From positions 1 to 45,571 of the forward strand of contig DASWRI010000006.1 in assembly GCA_036403235.1 (NCBI GenBank): 45,571 nt of DNA, given 5' to 3'. A program made the translations under genes and the position numbers. Positions 15,412 through 22,900 of the stretch are shown here, piece by piece (positions within the stretch are counted from its first letter, which is position 1; every line of letters begins with the position of its first letter). Below the pieces are notes generated by a model. It searched no databases and was not told the DNA's origin. It worked only from the letters and a program-made list of their open reading frames with translations. Source of the stretch: JBGTFE01 sp036403235 (GTDB lineage Bacteria > Acidobacteriota > Blastocatellia > Pyrinomonadales > Pyrinomonadaceae).

Positions 15412-16020
15412 TCACTTCTCAAGAATTTTTGCCAGTTTCTTGAGACAGCGCGCGCGCATCGGGCTGATGCTCGTCTCGCCGACGCCGATGGCAATCGCCA
15501 CTTCCGCGTAACTCGCCGCCGCGTCGCGCAAATAAATCATCGAGAGAATTTTCTGGCAGCGTTCTTCGATTTCCTTTAAAGCGGTGCGGATTAAATGCTG
15601 CTGTTCCAGTTCAATCAGGCGCTCGTCGGCAAGCGGCGAGGTATCGGGCAGGTTCGCCATTTCCTGTTCCATTTCCTCTTCGGTGTCGGGCGAGTAAAAG
15701 CCTTTCTCGCCGCGAACCGTGCCCCAGGTCTTAAATTTTGCCGTCGTCACAATCCACGAGCGAATTTTTTCGGGCTGCTCGATTTCGTCTAATTTTTCAA
15801 AAAGCGTGAGGAAAACTTCCTGCAAAATATCAGCCGCCTGTTCTTCCGACAATCCGGCGCGGCGCGGAATGGCGAAAATCAAACGCTGGTAGCGTTCGAC
15901 CAGCGTGTTCCACGCCGTTTCGTCGCCGCGCCGGCACGCTTTGATGAGCTCGGCGTCGGATTTTTCCAACCCTGGCGCCGAAAACTGAATTTCGATTTTT
16001 TCCAAAACCGGTTCGCTCAT
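15412..16020 (-). CDS. RNA polymerase ECF sigma factor
   Basis: A 202-residue sigma-70-family protein with only regions 2 and 4. Region 2 lies at about residues 35-100 (LVERYQRLIFAIPRRAGLSE, then DILQEVFLTLFEKLDEI and IRSWIVTTAKFK). Region 4 is at about 145-200 (EERCQKILSMIYLRDAAASY and a helix-turn-helix ending MRARCLKKLAKILE). An acidic linker (TEEEMEQEMANLPDTSP) joins them. It would direct polymerase to a special promoter set. No membrane-bound anti-sigma gene adjoins it; instead a small soluble protein and a TPR-CHAT protease follow on the same strand. The three shared promoter-like elements downstream are its best candidate targets. None precedes the sigma gene itself. Confidence 0.94.
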   Translation of the reverse strand: MSEPVLEKIEIQFSAPGLEKSDAELIKACRRGDETAWNTLVERYQRLIFAIPRRAGLSEEQAADILQEVFLTLFEKLDEIEQPEKIRSWIVTTAKFKTWGTVRGEKGFYSPDTEEEMEQEMANLPDTSPLADERLIELEQQHLIRTALKEIEERCQKILSMIYLRDAAASYAEVAIAIGVGETSISPMRARCLKKLAKILEK

Positions 16021-16061
16021 GAAATTTTGAGTTTTGCCAAACTTAATAAAGAGTAATAGGT

Positions 16062-16090
16062 TTGGACGACAATTTTCAAATGATTTCCAG
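16062..16090 (-). promoter_or_regulatory. Weak ECF-like promoter upstream of the sigma gene
   Basis: On the minus strand GGAAA is followed 15 bases later by CGTC, close to the general ECF pattern GGAAC-N16-CGTC. It differs from the element shared by the downstream genes. It is weak evidence for how the sigma gene is expressed. Confidence 0.25.
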
Positions 16091-16147
16091 AGTTTGAGCC
16101 GTTTCCGCCGTTTTAATGCCGGAAATTACCGTTTCCGCGCGAAAATT

Positions 16148-16864
16148 TCAGACGATGCAGAAATTTTCTCTTTGCAAAATCATTTTTCCCGTTTTCGCTT
16201 CTAGATTGTAGGACGTAATCGAGCAATTGGCGATGTCGGCGGCGCGGTCAATCTCCAAAATCGCCTCTTCGGTCATCCGCTCGACGATGTATCGAAAAAG
16301 ATGAAGCACGGCTTCGTGCGACACGACGAGCACGTTTTCGCCCGCGAAATCAGTCTTTATTTCATTCCAGAAGCTTCTGATGCGCAGCGCCACGTCGGCC
16401 CAGTTTTCGCCGTTGGCCGGGCGAAAATAAAATTTCCCGACTTTCTGGCGCGCGGCAAATTCGGCGGGAAATTTTTCCGCCACGCCGAGGCTCGTCAAAC
16501 GGTCGAAAACGCCGAGCTCGCGCTCGCGCAGGCGTTCGTCGTAAAAAATTTCCGTCTCGCCGAGTCCGGCGTTTTCCAAAATCAAGCGCGTCGTCTCGCC
16601 GGCGCGCAAAAACGGCGAGCTGAAAACGACGCTCGGCTTTTCCGTCTCTTTCTGAAACCATTCGCCGAGCTTTGCCGCCTGCTGCTCGCCGAATGCCGAC
16701 AGCGGAACGTTCTGCTCGCGTTCGGGAAAATCAATCGTCAAAAGATTTTCCGTAACGGCCTTTTGCCGGGCCAGATTCGCCGTACTTTGCCCGTGGCGGA
16801 CGAGCCACAGCGATTGCGGACTGCGGATTTCGGATTGCGGATTTATATTCTGCTCACTGCTCAT
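16148..16864 (-). CDS. Histidine phosphatase family protein (phosphoglycerate mutase-like)
   Basis: 238 residues, cytoplasmic. The signature LVRHGQSTAN gives the phospho-accepting His and the first Arg, SSPFLRAGET the second Arg, and VVSHEAVLH the second catalytic His. The Glu-containing ERELGVFD also fits the family. The substrate is unknown. The ATG at 16864 overlaps the end of the exonuclease III gene (the stop lies within the first codons), which suggests coupled translation. The first 18 residues (about NINPQSEIRSPQS) are encoded by a 7-bp repeat of the intergenic type found across this window, so this N-terminus looks like a recent addition in front of the conserved SLWLVRHG. Confidence 0.88.
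   Translation of the reverse strand: MSSEQNINPQSEIRSPQSLWLVRHGQSTANLARQKAVTENLLTIDFPEREQNVPLSAFGEQQAAKLGEWFQKETEKPSVVFSSPFLRAGETTRLILENAGLGETEIFYDERLRERELGVFDRLTSLGVAEKFPAEFAARQKVGKFYFRPANGENWADVALRIRSFWNEIKTDFAGENVLVVSHEAVLHLFRYIVERMTEEAILEIDRAADIANCSITSYNLEAKTGKMILQRENFCIV
16810..16845. repeat. Heptad repeat (ATCCGCA units) inside the phosphatase 5' end
   Basis: On the minus strand it reads AATCCGCA, ATCCGAA, ATCCGCA, GTCCGCA, ATCG in succession, a 7-bp period. It has no facing arm and is translated as the N-terminal NPQSEIRSPQS of the phosphatase. Confidence 0.7.
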
Positions 16865-17633
16865 TTAAATTAAATTCTGCGATGACCGGCGTATGGTCAC
16901 TCGGACGCTCGGCGCCGCGCGGTTTGCGGTCAATCCAGCAGGCGACGCATTTTTCCGCTAATTTGGCGGAAGTCCAGATATGGTCGATGCGCAAGCCCTG
17001 ATTTTTGAAAAACGCGCCTTCACGATAATTCCACCACGAAAATTCTTTCGCGTCACCGTTCATTTTGCGGAAAACGTCGGTAAAGCCCCATTGTTTGACG
17101 TGATGAATGGCGGCGCGCTCGGGTTTGGAAAAATGCAGCTTGCCTTCCCAGAATCCGACGTTCCAGACGTCGCGCTCGTCCGGCGCGACGTTAAAATCGC
17201 CGCACAGAAGAACGTTTCCGTTTTTATCGCACGTTTCGTCGAAAAATTTTCTGAGGCGCTGCAGCCAGTCGAGCTTAAAAGTGAATTTATCCGTCCAGAG
17301 CTCCGTTCCGTTCGGAATATACGTGTTGACGATGCGAACGCCCCGGACGGTCGCGGCAATCAGCCGCTTCGGCGCGTCGAGCGCGTCGTCGTGGAAGTTT
17401 TTCTGCACGTCTTCGATTGCGTGTTTCGACAAAATCGCGACGCCGTTATACGATTTCTGACCGGAAAACGCGACGTGGTAGCCGATTGCGTTTATCTCCT
17501 CAAACGGAAATTTTTCGTCGACGCATTTTGTCTCCTGCAAACACAAAACGTCCGTCTCCGTTTTCTCGAGCCACCTCAAAATCTGCTCGAGCCGAATATT
17601 GATTGAATTTACATTCCAGGTTGCGATTTTCAT
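16854..17633 (-). CDS. xthA: Exodeoxyribonuclease III
   Basis: A 259-residue enzyme close to the usual length of ExoIII. All landmarks are in place: WNVNSINIR at the start, QETK with the metal-binding Glu, the Tyr-rich KSYNGVAILS, GDFNVAP with catalytic Asp/Asn, and SDHTPVIAEF with the final Asp-His. The enzyme cuts DNA 5' to abasic sites and removes 3' blocking groups during base-excision repair. The ATG at 17633 starts directly at MKIATWNVNS. The downstream phosphatase start overlaps this gene's stop. A mirrored repeat lies upstream, between it and the methyltransferase. Confidence 0.95.
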   Translation of the reverse strand: MKIATWNVNSINIRLEQILRWLEKTETDVLCLQETKCVDEKFPFEEINAIGYHVAFSGQKSYNGVAILSKHAIEDVQKNFHDDALDAPKRLIAATVRGVRIVNTYIPNGTELWTDKFTFKLDWLQRLRKFFDETCDKNGNVLLCGDFNVAPDERDVWNVGFWEGKLHFSKPERAAIHHVKQWGFTDVFRKMNGDAKEFSWWNYREGAFFKNQGLRIDHIWTSAKLAEKCVACWIDRKPRGAERPSDHTPVIAEFNLNEQ

Positions 17634-17664
17634 TCAAATAAATTTATCACAGTAGCTTACGGAA

Positions 17665-17780
17665 AATTCAAACAGGATGGACAGGATAAAGGCTTTTTTA
17701 TTTTCAAGTTTGAAATAAAATTCAAATCTTAATTTCAAAAACAATTAATCCTGTTCATCCTGCCCATCCTGTTTGAATTT
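17665..17780. repeat. Mirrored element (CAGGATGGACAGGAT / ATCCTGCCCATCCTG arms)
   Basis: The left arm AATTCAAACAGGATGGACAG continues GAT. The right arm ATCCTGTTCATCCTGCCCAT continues CCTGTTTGAATTT, so the outer 20 bases pair almost perfectly. The unit here is 9 bp rather than 7. The right arm encodes the last residues of the DNA methyltransferase. Confidence 0.85.
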
Positions 17781-18728
17781 AACTTTATTTATTTGCGCGT
17801 TTCTGTCCCAGAAAACGCCGTCGGAAAAACCTTGAATGGTCGCGTCCGTTTCGGCTAAATCGAGCCTTTTTTCCGACAAAAGACAATATTTTTCGTCGCG
17901 TTCGATGCCGACAAAATCGCGTTTTAATTTTTTGGCGACGACCAGCGTCGTGCCCGAACCCGAAAACGGGTCTAAAACCAAATCGTTTTCCCGGGTGCTC
18001 GCGAGGATTATTTTCGCCAGAAGTTTTTCCGGTTTCTGCGTCGGATGTTCCGTATTTTCCGGCATCGACCAGAACGGAACGGTGAGGTCAGTCCATAAAT
18101 TCGAAGGATGCGTCGCGCGAAAATTTCCGTCCGAATCTTTTTTCCAATCTTTCGGCCGGCCGTTTTCGGTGTAGGGCGCGAGCACTTTTCTTTTAATTTT
18201 TACGGCTTCGGTGTTAAAAACAAAATCATCGGAAACGGTAAAAAACCAGATATCTTCCGACGCGTTTTTCCAGTTTTTTTTCGCGCCGCGCCCTTTTTCG
18301 CGCTCCCATGTGATGCGGTTTTGCAGCTTGAAATATTTCATCCCGACGCGCTGAATCGCGCTCGCCGAGCGCCAGTCGCCGCAGACGTAAACCGAGGCCG
18401 CCGGCTTGAGCAATTTAACGATTTTTGAAAGCCACCGGTCGAGCCACGTTTCGTAAGCGTCGAGCGAAGTCTGCCGGAAAGAGTTTTCGCCGAAGTTTTT
18501 CGTCAAATTATACGGCGGGTCGGCAAAGAGCAAATCGAACCTGGTTTCGGGCAGTTTCGCTAAAACTTCAAACGCGTCGCCGCAGACGATTTTATTGCGG
18601 CAATTTTCAAAATTTGATTTTTTGTCCGGATAAATTAAACGGCGGCGATAACGGTTGATTTCCTGTTCGGTCAAATCAATCGTGCGGTTACGCGGCGCGC
18701 GAATCTTTTTTTGCGGGTTTTGACTCAT
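17745..18728 (-). CDS. Site-specific DNA methyltransferase (N6-adenine/N4-cytosine type, beta class)
   Basis: 327 residues. Motif IV DPPY (FADPPYNLTKNFGE) comes first and the SAM-binding motif I (DPFSGSGTTLVVAKK) comes late, with a target-recognition region between. That is the order of beta-class amino-methyltransferases. It methylates an exocyclic amino group in a DNA target; the sequence recognised cannot be read from here. No restriction endonuclease or specificity subunit lies nearby, so it looks like an orphan enzyme that could serve regulation or be a defence remnant. The final residues (about FKQDGQDEQD) are encoded by the right arm of the mirrored repeat at 17665-17780, replacing the natural end. 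Confidence 0.92.
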   Translation of the reverse strand: MSQNPQKKIRAPRNRTIDLTEQEINRYRRRLIYPDKKSNFENCRNKIVCGDAFEVLAKLPETRFDLLFADPPYNLTKNFGENSFRQTSLDAYETWLDRWLSKIVKLLKPAASVYVCGDWRSASAIQRVGMKYFKLQNRITWEREKGRGAKKNWKNASEDIWFFTVSDDFVFNTEAVKIKRKVLAPYTENGRPKDWKKDSDGNFRATHPSNLWTDLTVPFWSMPENTEHPTQKPEKLLAKIILASTRENDLVLDPFSGSGTTLVVAKKLKRDFVGIERDEKYCLLSEKRLDLAETDATIQGFSDGVFWDRNAQINKVKFKQDGQDEQD

Positions 18729-18739
18729 TTTTGTCAGAA

Positions 18740-18842
18740 TCGCCTGCGCTAGCGGGCGGATTCGCTAATTGTTTCAAGTTTCAAGACTTTAACATGGAAC
18801 TTGAAATCTTTATTTAACCCATCCGCTCCCGCAGATAGTTCT
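18740..18842. repeat. Nested mirrored element between methyltransferase and M20 peptidase
   Basis: The outer pair contains CTGCGCTAGCGGGCGGAT against ATCCGCTCCCGCAG. The inner pair is TTTCAAGTTTCAAG against GGAACTTGAAAT. No gene is visible in this gap. Confidence 0.5.
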
Positions 18843-18845
18843 GAC

Positions 18846-19994
18846 TTAATCACTAATCAAAAGCGCTGTCAGAAGCGCGGCGCGGCGCGGGATGTCTTCG
18901 GTCAAAACGTATTCTTCCAAAGTGTGCGCGCCGTCGCCCGCGACGCCGAGGCCGTCGAGAACTGGAACGCCGAGAGCGGCGACGAAATTTCCGTCGGACG
19001 CGCCGCCGACTTCGGTTTCGCCCAACTCGTAATCAAAGCTTTCGGCAATCGTTCGCGCTTTTTCGTAAAGCTTGACGACGTTTTCGGTTCGCTCGAGCGG
19101 CGGGCGATTGATTGCGCCCGCAATTTCGAGCGAAACTCGCCCGTCAAACGGTTTTAAGTTTTTCAGCTCGTCTTTGATTCGTTCGGCTTCGCTCATTTTG
19201 GTAAAGCGCACGTCAATCGAGCACGAGGCGTATTCGGGAATGACGTTTGTCGTCGTTCCGCCCGAAACGGTGCAGACGTTGACCGTCGTGCCGATTGATA
19301 AATCGTTGAGCGCCTGAATTTTTTCGATTTGACGCGAGATTTCCAAAATAGCCGACGCGCCGCGCTCGGGCTCTAGTCCGGCGTGCGCGGGAATGCCGCG
19401 CGTTTTCAGCTCGAACATTCCCGTTCCCTTGCGGCCGGTTTTGACGCGGCCTTTTGCCGAAGGCTCGGAAATCAAGCAAAATGCGGATTTTGCGGCTTCG
19501 CGCTCGACGTATTGGCGTCCCGAAAAACTCCCGATTTCCTCGTCGCAGCTAAGCAGAATCGTGACGCCGCGCGCCGGCGCGATATTCAACTCCTGACAGG
19601 CGCGCAGGGCTTCGAGCATCAAAACGCAGCCGGATTTCATATCGAAAATGCCGCAGCCGTAAAACTTTCCATCGTCGATGCGCGTCGGGTTTTTCGAAAA
19701 ACTTCCGCGCGGGTGAACCGTGTCGGTGTGTCCAAGCAGCAAAATCGGTTTTTTATCAATTTTATCAAAAGGAAAAGCGCGGAGTAGGAAATGCTCGCCC
19801 AGATTTTCGGCGTAAATTCGCTCGATTTGGAAGTCGGACGAAATTTCGCGCGCTTCGCGTTCGAGCCAGTCGACGGCGGCGCGGCTGCCCGACTCGTCGC
19901 GCGAAGGCGATTCGATGTCGACCAAATCGCGAATCGAAGCGATTGTTTTCTCAGCCCGATTCGAGAAATAATCGAGAATTTTTCTGCTATCCAT
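18846..19994 (-). CDS. M20 family metallopeptidase (glutamate carboxypeptidase-like)
   Basis: About 382 residues. The two-zinc active site is complete: GHTDTVHP (His, Asp), YGCGIFDMKSG (bridging Asp), SCDEEIGS (catalytic Glu plus ligand Glu), ISEPSA (Glu) and a C-terminal GDGAHTLEEY (His). The lid or dimerisation domain lies at about residues 185-295. The match is closest to the CPG2/ArgE-like branch, which removes C-terminal residues or deacylates amino acids; the substrate is unknown. The ATG at 19994 follows a TTG that could also be read. It starts 5 bp after the S1/P1 nuclease stop, so the two are probably one transcript. Confidence 0.92.
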   Translation of the reverse strand: MDSRKILDYFSNRAEKTIASIRDLVDIESPSRDESGSRAAVDWLEREAREISSDFQIERIYAENLGEHFLLRAFPFDKIDKKPILLLGHTDTVHPRGSFSKNPTRIDDGKFYGCGIFDMKSGCVLMLEALRACQELNIAPARGVTILLSCDEEIGSFSGRQYVEREAAKSAFCLISEPSAKGRVKTGRKGTGMFELKTRGIPAHAGLEPERGASAILEISRQIEKIQALNDLSIGTTVNVCTVSGGTTTNVIPEYASCSIDVRFTKMSEAERIKDELKNLKPFDGRVSLEIAGAINRPPLERTENVVKLYEKARTIAESFDYELGETEVGGASDGNFVAALGVPVLDGLGVAGDGAHTLEEYVLTEDIPRRAALLTALLISD

Positions 19995-19999
19995 CAAAT

Positions 20000-20950
20000 T
20001 TACTGTCCGAAAATCTGGTTAAAAGTTGCGGCCAGACGATAGCCCGCGAGCGCGATTTGCTGTTCGGCAATCGAGTAGGCGCGTTTTTTGTAATTTGCCG
20101 GCGGCGTCTGGAAACGAATCAAGGTCGACGGATAAACTTCGGTCGTCGCGATGCGAAAGCTTTCCTGCTGCCAGTCGTCGAATTTTCCCAATTCGAGACG
20201 ATTCTGCATTTTTGCAAACGGATATTTTTTTATTATTTTCGCGCCGATTTCCGGGATATAAACCGAGTCGGGCGCGTCGTTTTTGCGCTGAACGCTGAGG
20301 CCGATAATTCTGTCCCAGAAAGAATGCAGATTTTCCTGTTTCTCGCGCGGCGTGTCTTTCGGCGTCAGCAGAAAAAGATTTCCGCCCTGGTCGCCTTTCG
20401 GCTCAAGGTCGGTAACGCGTCCCGAAGCGTGCAGCGGCTGGTGGACGTCGCCGACGAGATGTTCAATCCACGCAATCGCAATCGCCTTTTCCGAGTCTTT
20501 GGCAGTATTGTCCCTTAAAACTTTATCGAAGAAAAACAATCGCTCGACGGCGTTTTCCTTGTCGGGTTTGAGCTCGGTGACAAGCTCGGCCTTTCCGTTC
20601 GCCTCGCGCCAGAAAGTGTCGAGATAATGCCATGTGCCGTGATGATATTTGTAGCGATTCTCGAATTTTTTGTCGCGAACGATATCAGACCAATAAGCGG
20701 CCGTCATAAAAAATTCCTGCTGCCGCGCGGCTTCTGAACGCGCGTCCTGCGGGTAAAATGCGCTCAAATCCGAATCTTCCGGCGCGCTGAGAAGAATTTT
20801 TATCACCTTTTCGCGCGTTGCGGGCGTCATCTGCTGCCACGCGATATACGCTGCCAACTTGTGTCCGACGCTGTCCCAGGCGAACGCCGGGCTGACAAAA
20901 ATCAAGACAATCACAAGCAAAAATAGATTTTTAATAATTTTTTTTGACAT
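20000..20950 (-). CDS. Secreted S1/P1 nuclease
   Basis: 316 residues with a signal peptide ending AFA, so the mature protein starts with Trp (AWDSVGHKLAAY). The mature N-terminal Trp is itself a zinc ligand in this family. Other ligands are visible in AYWSDIV (Asp), HGTWHYLDT (His), EHLVGDVHQPLH (His, Asp, His) and NLHSFWD (His, Asp), so the trinuclear zinc site is intact. These enzymes digest single-stranded DNA and RNA outside the cytoplasm, often to take up phosphate or nucleosides. It is the first gene of a probable two-gene unit with the M20 peptidase. Confidence 0.93.
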   Translation of the reverse strand: MSKKIIKNLFLLVIVLIFVSPAFAWDSVGHKLAAYIAWQQMTPATREKVIKILLSAPEDSDLSAFYPQDARSEAARQQEFFMTAAYWSDIVRDKKFENRYKYHHGTWHYLDTFWREANGKAELVTELKPDKENAVERLFFFDKVLRDNTAKDSEKAIAIAWIEHLVGDVHQPLHASGRVTDLEPKGDQGGNLFLLTPKDTPREKQENLHSFWDRIIGLSVQRKNDAPDSVYIPEIGAKIIKKYPFAKMQNRLELGKFDDWQQESFRIATTEVYPSTLIRFQTPPANYKKRAYSIAEQQIALAGYRLAATFNQIFGQ

Positions 20951-21181
20951 ATTTTCCTACTTCCTGAATCTTTATGGAAGATTTTAACGAAAACAAGCAA
21001 TTATCGGAAGCAGAGAAAGTCGGAAAGAGGCTTTGCGGAAATTGAAAACCAAGCGACGTATTAAATCGAGACAAACCATTCGTGCAGATTTTTATCAAAT
21101 AAACAGCAAATCCTTATCCGAAGCGCGTCTATACAAAGACTGGCATCACATTTGCAAGAAAATGTGTGGAGGAAATTAGAG

Positions 21182-21442
21182 ATGGAATTAGTTTTAGAAC
21201 AAAACACAATCGCCGAGCGAATAATAAACCGCACAGAAGGTGTATTCGGCGACAGAATCGGATTATTGGGAACAGTGTTCGGCTGCTGGCATAAACAATT
21301 GAGCCGCCCCTTCACGAGCGTAAAAGAATCTTATCGCGTTTGTCTGGATTGCGGAGCACGCAAACATTTCGACGCGCAGACATTAAAAACTTTTGGACCT
21401 TTCTACTATCCCCCTGCAATATCGCTTGCCGTCGGCGAGTGA
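21182..21442 (+). CDS. Small CxxC/His zinc-ribbon-like protein
   Basis: 86 residues. The ATG at 21182 is fixed by TGGAGGA 8 bases upstream; the frame runs further 5' without need. The C-terminal half has GCWHKQLSRPFTSVKESYRV followed by CLDCGARKHFD, that is C-x-H then C-x2-C, a likely single-zinc ribbon. The N-terminal part (ELVLEQNTIAERIINRTEG) is probably helical. I recall similar small proteins in Acidobacteriota, without known function. A terminator follows within 50 bp, so it is expressed alone. Confidence 0.75.
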   Translation: MELVLEQNTIAERIINRTEGVFGDRIGLLGTVFGCWHKQLSRPFTSVKESYRVCLDCGARKHFDAQTLKTFGPFYYPPAISLAVGE

Positions 21443-21481
21443 TCAACCCGTCCGTAAATAGCCCCGACTATTACCTACCGA

Positions 21482-21520
21482 AAAGCGCGATTCCGAACAA
21501 GAGCCGCGCTTTTTATTTTT
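21482..21520 (+). terminator. Terminator of the small zinc-ribbon gene
   Basis: Stem AAAGCGCG / CGCGCTTT with a 15-base loop and the tail TTATTTTT on the plus strand. Confidence 0.7.
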
Positions 21521-21527
21521 GAAAGTG

Positions 21528-21565
21528 AAAAAAGCGTCACTCGAAATTTCGAATGACGCTTTTTT
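21528..21565. terminator. Strong bidirectional terminator
   Basis: A near-perfect palindrome of 19-base arms, starting AAAAAAGCGTCA and ending TGACGCTTTTTT with one mismatch. It lies 21 bp past the DUF1501 stop and serves that gene on the minus strand as well as the plus-strand gene. Confidence 0.88.
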
Positions 21566-21586
21566 GTATGAGTGTTCGGAGAAGAG

Positions 21587-22852
21587 CTAGGCGAGGAAGT
21601 TTTTGAAATTTTTCTCGGCCGCCGCGTAGTTCGGAAATATTTTTTTCAAATCCCGGCTTCCCGTGTGTTTGTATGCGATTTCGGCGAAAACGTCGCGGAA
21701 ATCGGTCGTCACGTCCAAATCGCGCTCCTGAAAAAGCCCGGCGGATTTCAAACCTTTCCAATCGCCGTAAATTTTTCCGCCCTTGACCGAGTTTCCGAGC
21801 ACGAACATCGCGTTTCCGTGGCCGTGGTCGGTTCCGTTCGAGCCGTTTTGTCGCGCCGTTCTGCCGAATTCGGACATCGTCAAAATCACGACATCGTCCA
21901 TCTTTTTGCCCAAATCGACGGCGAGCGCACTGATACTTGCGCCGAAATCGCGCAAAAGATTGGCCAGCTGCCCGCGTCCGTTTCCTTCGTTGGCGTGCGT
22001 GTCCCAATTTAATCCGGGCGTGTCCGTAAAAGCTACTTCGAGCCCGACGCCCGCTTTTATCAACTGCGCGATTTGCCGGAGCGATTGCCCGAAAGGCGAA
22101 TTCGGATACTGCGCGCCGTTTTCCGCTTTGTATTGGGCGGGATTGGCCTGTTTCAAAAAATTGACGGCTTCGAAAGTTTCCTTTCCGGTTTCGCCGAGCC
22201 CGTCTTTCGCGTTTTCCTCCCACGCGGCTTCAAAACCGCCCTGCACGGCGTTTGTGTATGCGCCCGCGCGAATGGCGAAATCAGAAAGATTCGTCATCGA
22301 AATGGTCGGCGCGCGGCCGATTAAGCTGCGCGGCGTTTGCTGCGACATGGCGACGGCGCGAAACGGCGAATCTTTTTCGGTCGCGGTCGTCTGCAAAATG
22401 CGGTTGAGCCAGCCGTCGCGCGTCGATTTTACGCCCGGCGTTCCGGCTTCCATATAATCCTGCGCGTCAAAATGCGAGCGCGTGTTGTCGGGCGAGCCGA
22501 CCGAATGGATAACGGCGAGCTGTTTACTTTTCCAGAAGGTTTCAAACGGCTTCAATGACGGGTGAAGCCCGAAAAAGCCGTCGAGATTAATTGCGCCGTC
22601 CGTTTGATTCGGCTTGGCGACGGCGATATTGCGGCGCATATCGTAATACTCGCTTTCGCCGAAGGGCACGACCATATTGAGCCCGTCGACCGCGCCGCGC
22701 TGAAAAATCGCGATGAGAACTTTCTTTTTACCATTTTTGGCGGTCAGCGTCTGCGCTTCGGCAAATTGATGCAGAAACTTTGGCGCGACCGACATCAGGC
22801 CGAAGCTTGCCAGCGCGATTCCGCTCGATTTTAAAAAATATCTTCTATCCAT
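21587..22852 (-). CDS. DUF1501 domain-containing protein, Tat-exported
   Basis: About 421 residues. The N-terminus has a twin-arginine signal (DRRYFLKSSG then a hydrophobic stretch), so it is exported folded. The body matches DUF1501, a sulfatase/alkaline-phosphatase-fold family: AIFQRGAVDGLNMVVPFGE near the start, IHSVGSPDNTRSHFDAQDYME and the late MSEFGRTARQNGSNGTDHGHG. These Asp/His-rich motifs suggest a metal site, though the reaction is unproven. I chose the ATG at 22852 because it starts the Tat motif. It follows the DUF1800 gene by 48 bp; the two families almost always travel together. Confidence 0.92.
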   Translation of the reverse strand: MDRRYFLKSSGIALASFGLMSVAPKFLHQFAEAQTLTAKNGKKKVLIAIFQRGAVDGLNMVVPFGESEYYDMRRNIAVAKPNQTDGAINLDGFFGLHPSLKPFETFWKSKQLAVIHSVGSPDNTRSHFDAQDYMEAGTPGVKSTRDGWLNRILQTTATEKDSPFRAVAMSQQTPRSLIGRAPTISMTNLSDFAIRAGAYTNAVQGGFEAAWEENAKDGLGETGKETFEAVNFLKQANPAQYKAENGAQYPNSPFGQSLRQIAQLIKAGVGLEVAFTDTPGLNWDTHANEGNGRGQLANLLRDFGASISALAVDLGKKMDDVVILTMSEFGRTARQNGSNGTDHGHGNAMFVLGNSVKGGKIYGDWKGLKSAGLFQERDLDVTTDFRDVFAEIAYKHTGSRDLKKIFPNYAAAEKNFKNFLA

Positions 22853-22900
22853 AATTTTAAACCTCAAAATTGCTTTATAAAAATTTTCGTGTCCTTTTTG

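Noticed and set aside
11735..16020. Possibility of a true type III-E CRISPR locus
   Set aside because: There is no gRAMP/Cas7-11-like gene, no cas1/cas2 and no repeat-spacer array in the window, so only the output-module resemblance is kept.
20974..21045. A 23-codon plus-strand frame starting MEDFNENKQL
   Set aside because: It has codon-like composition but no ribosome site and no recognisable relatives; it may be a gene remnant but cannot be supported.
21783..22457. Plus-strand frame of 224 codons opposite the DUF1501 gene
   Set aside because: It is an antisense shadow without motif or ribosome site.
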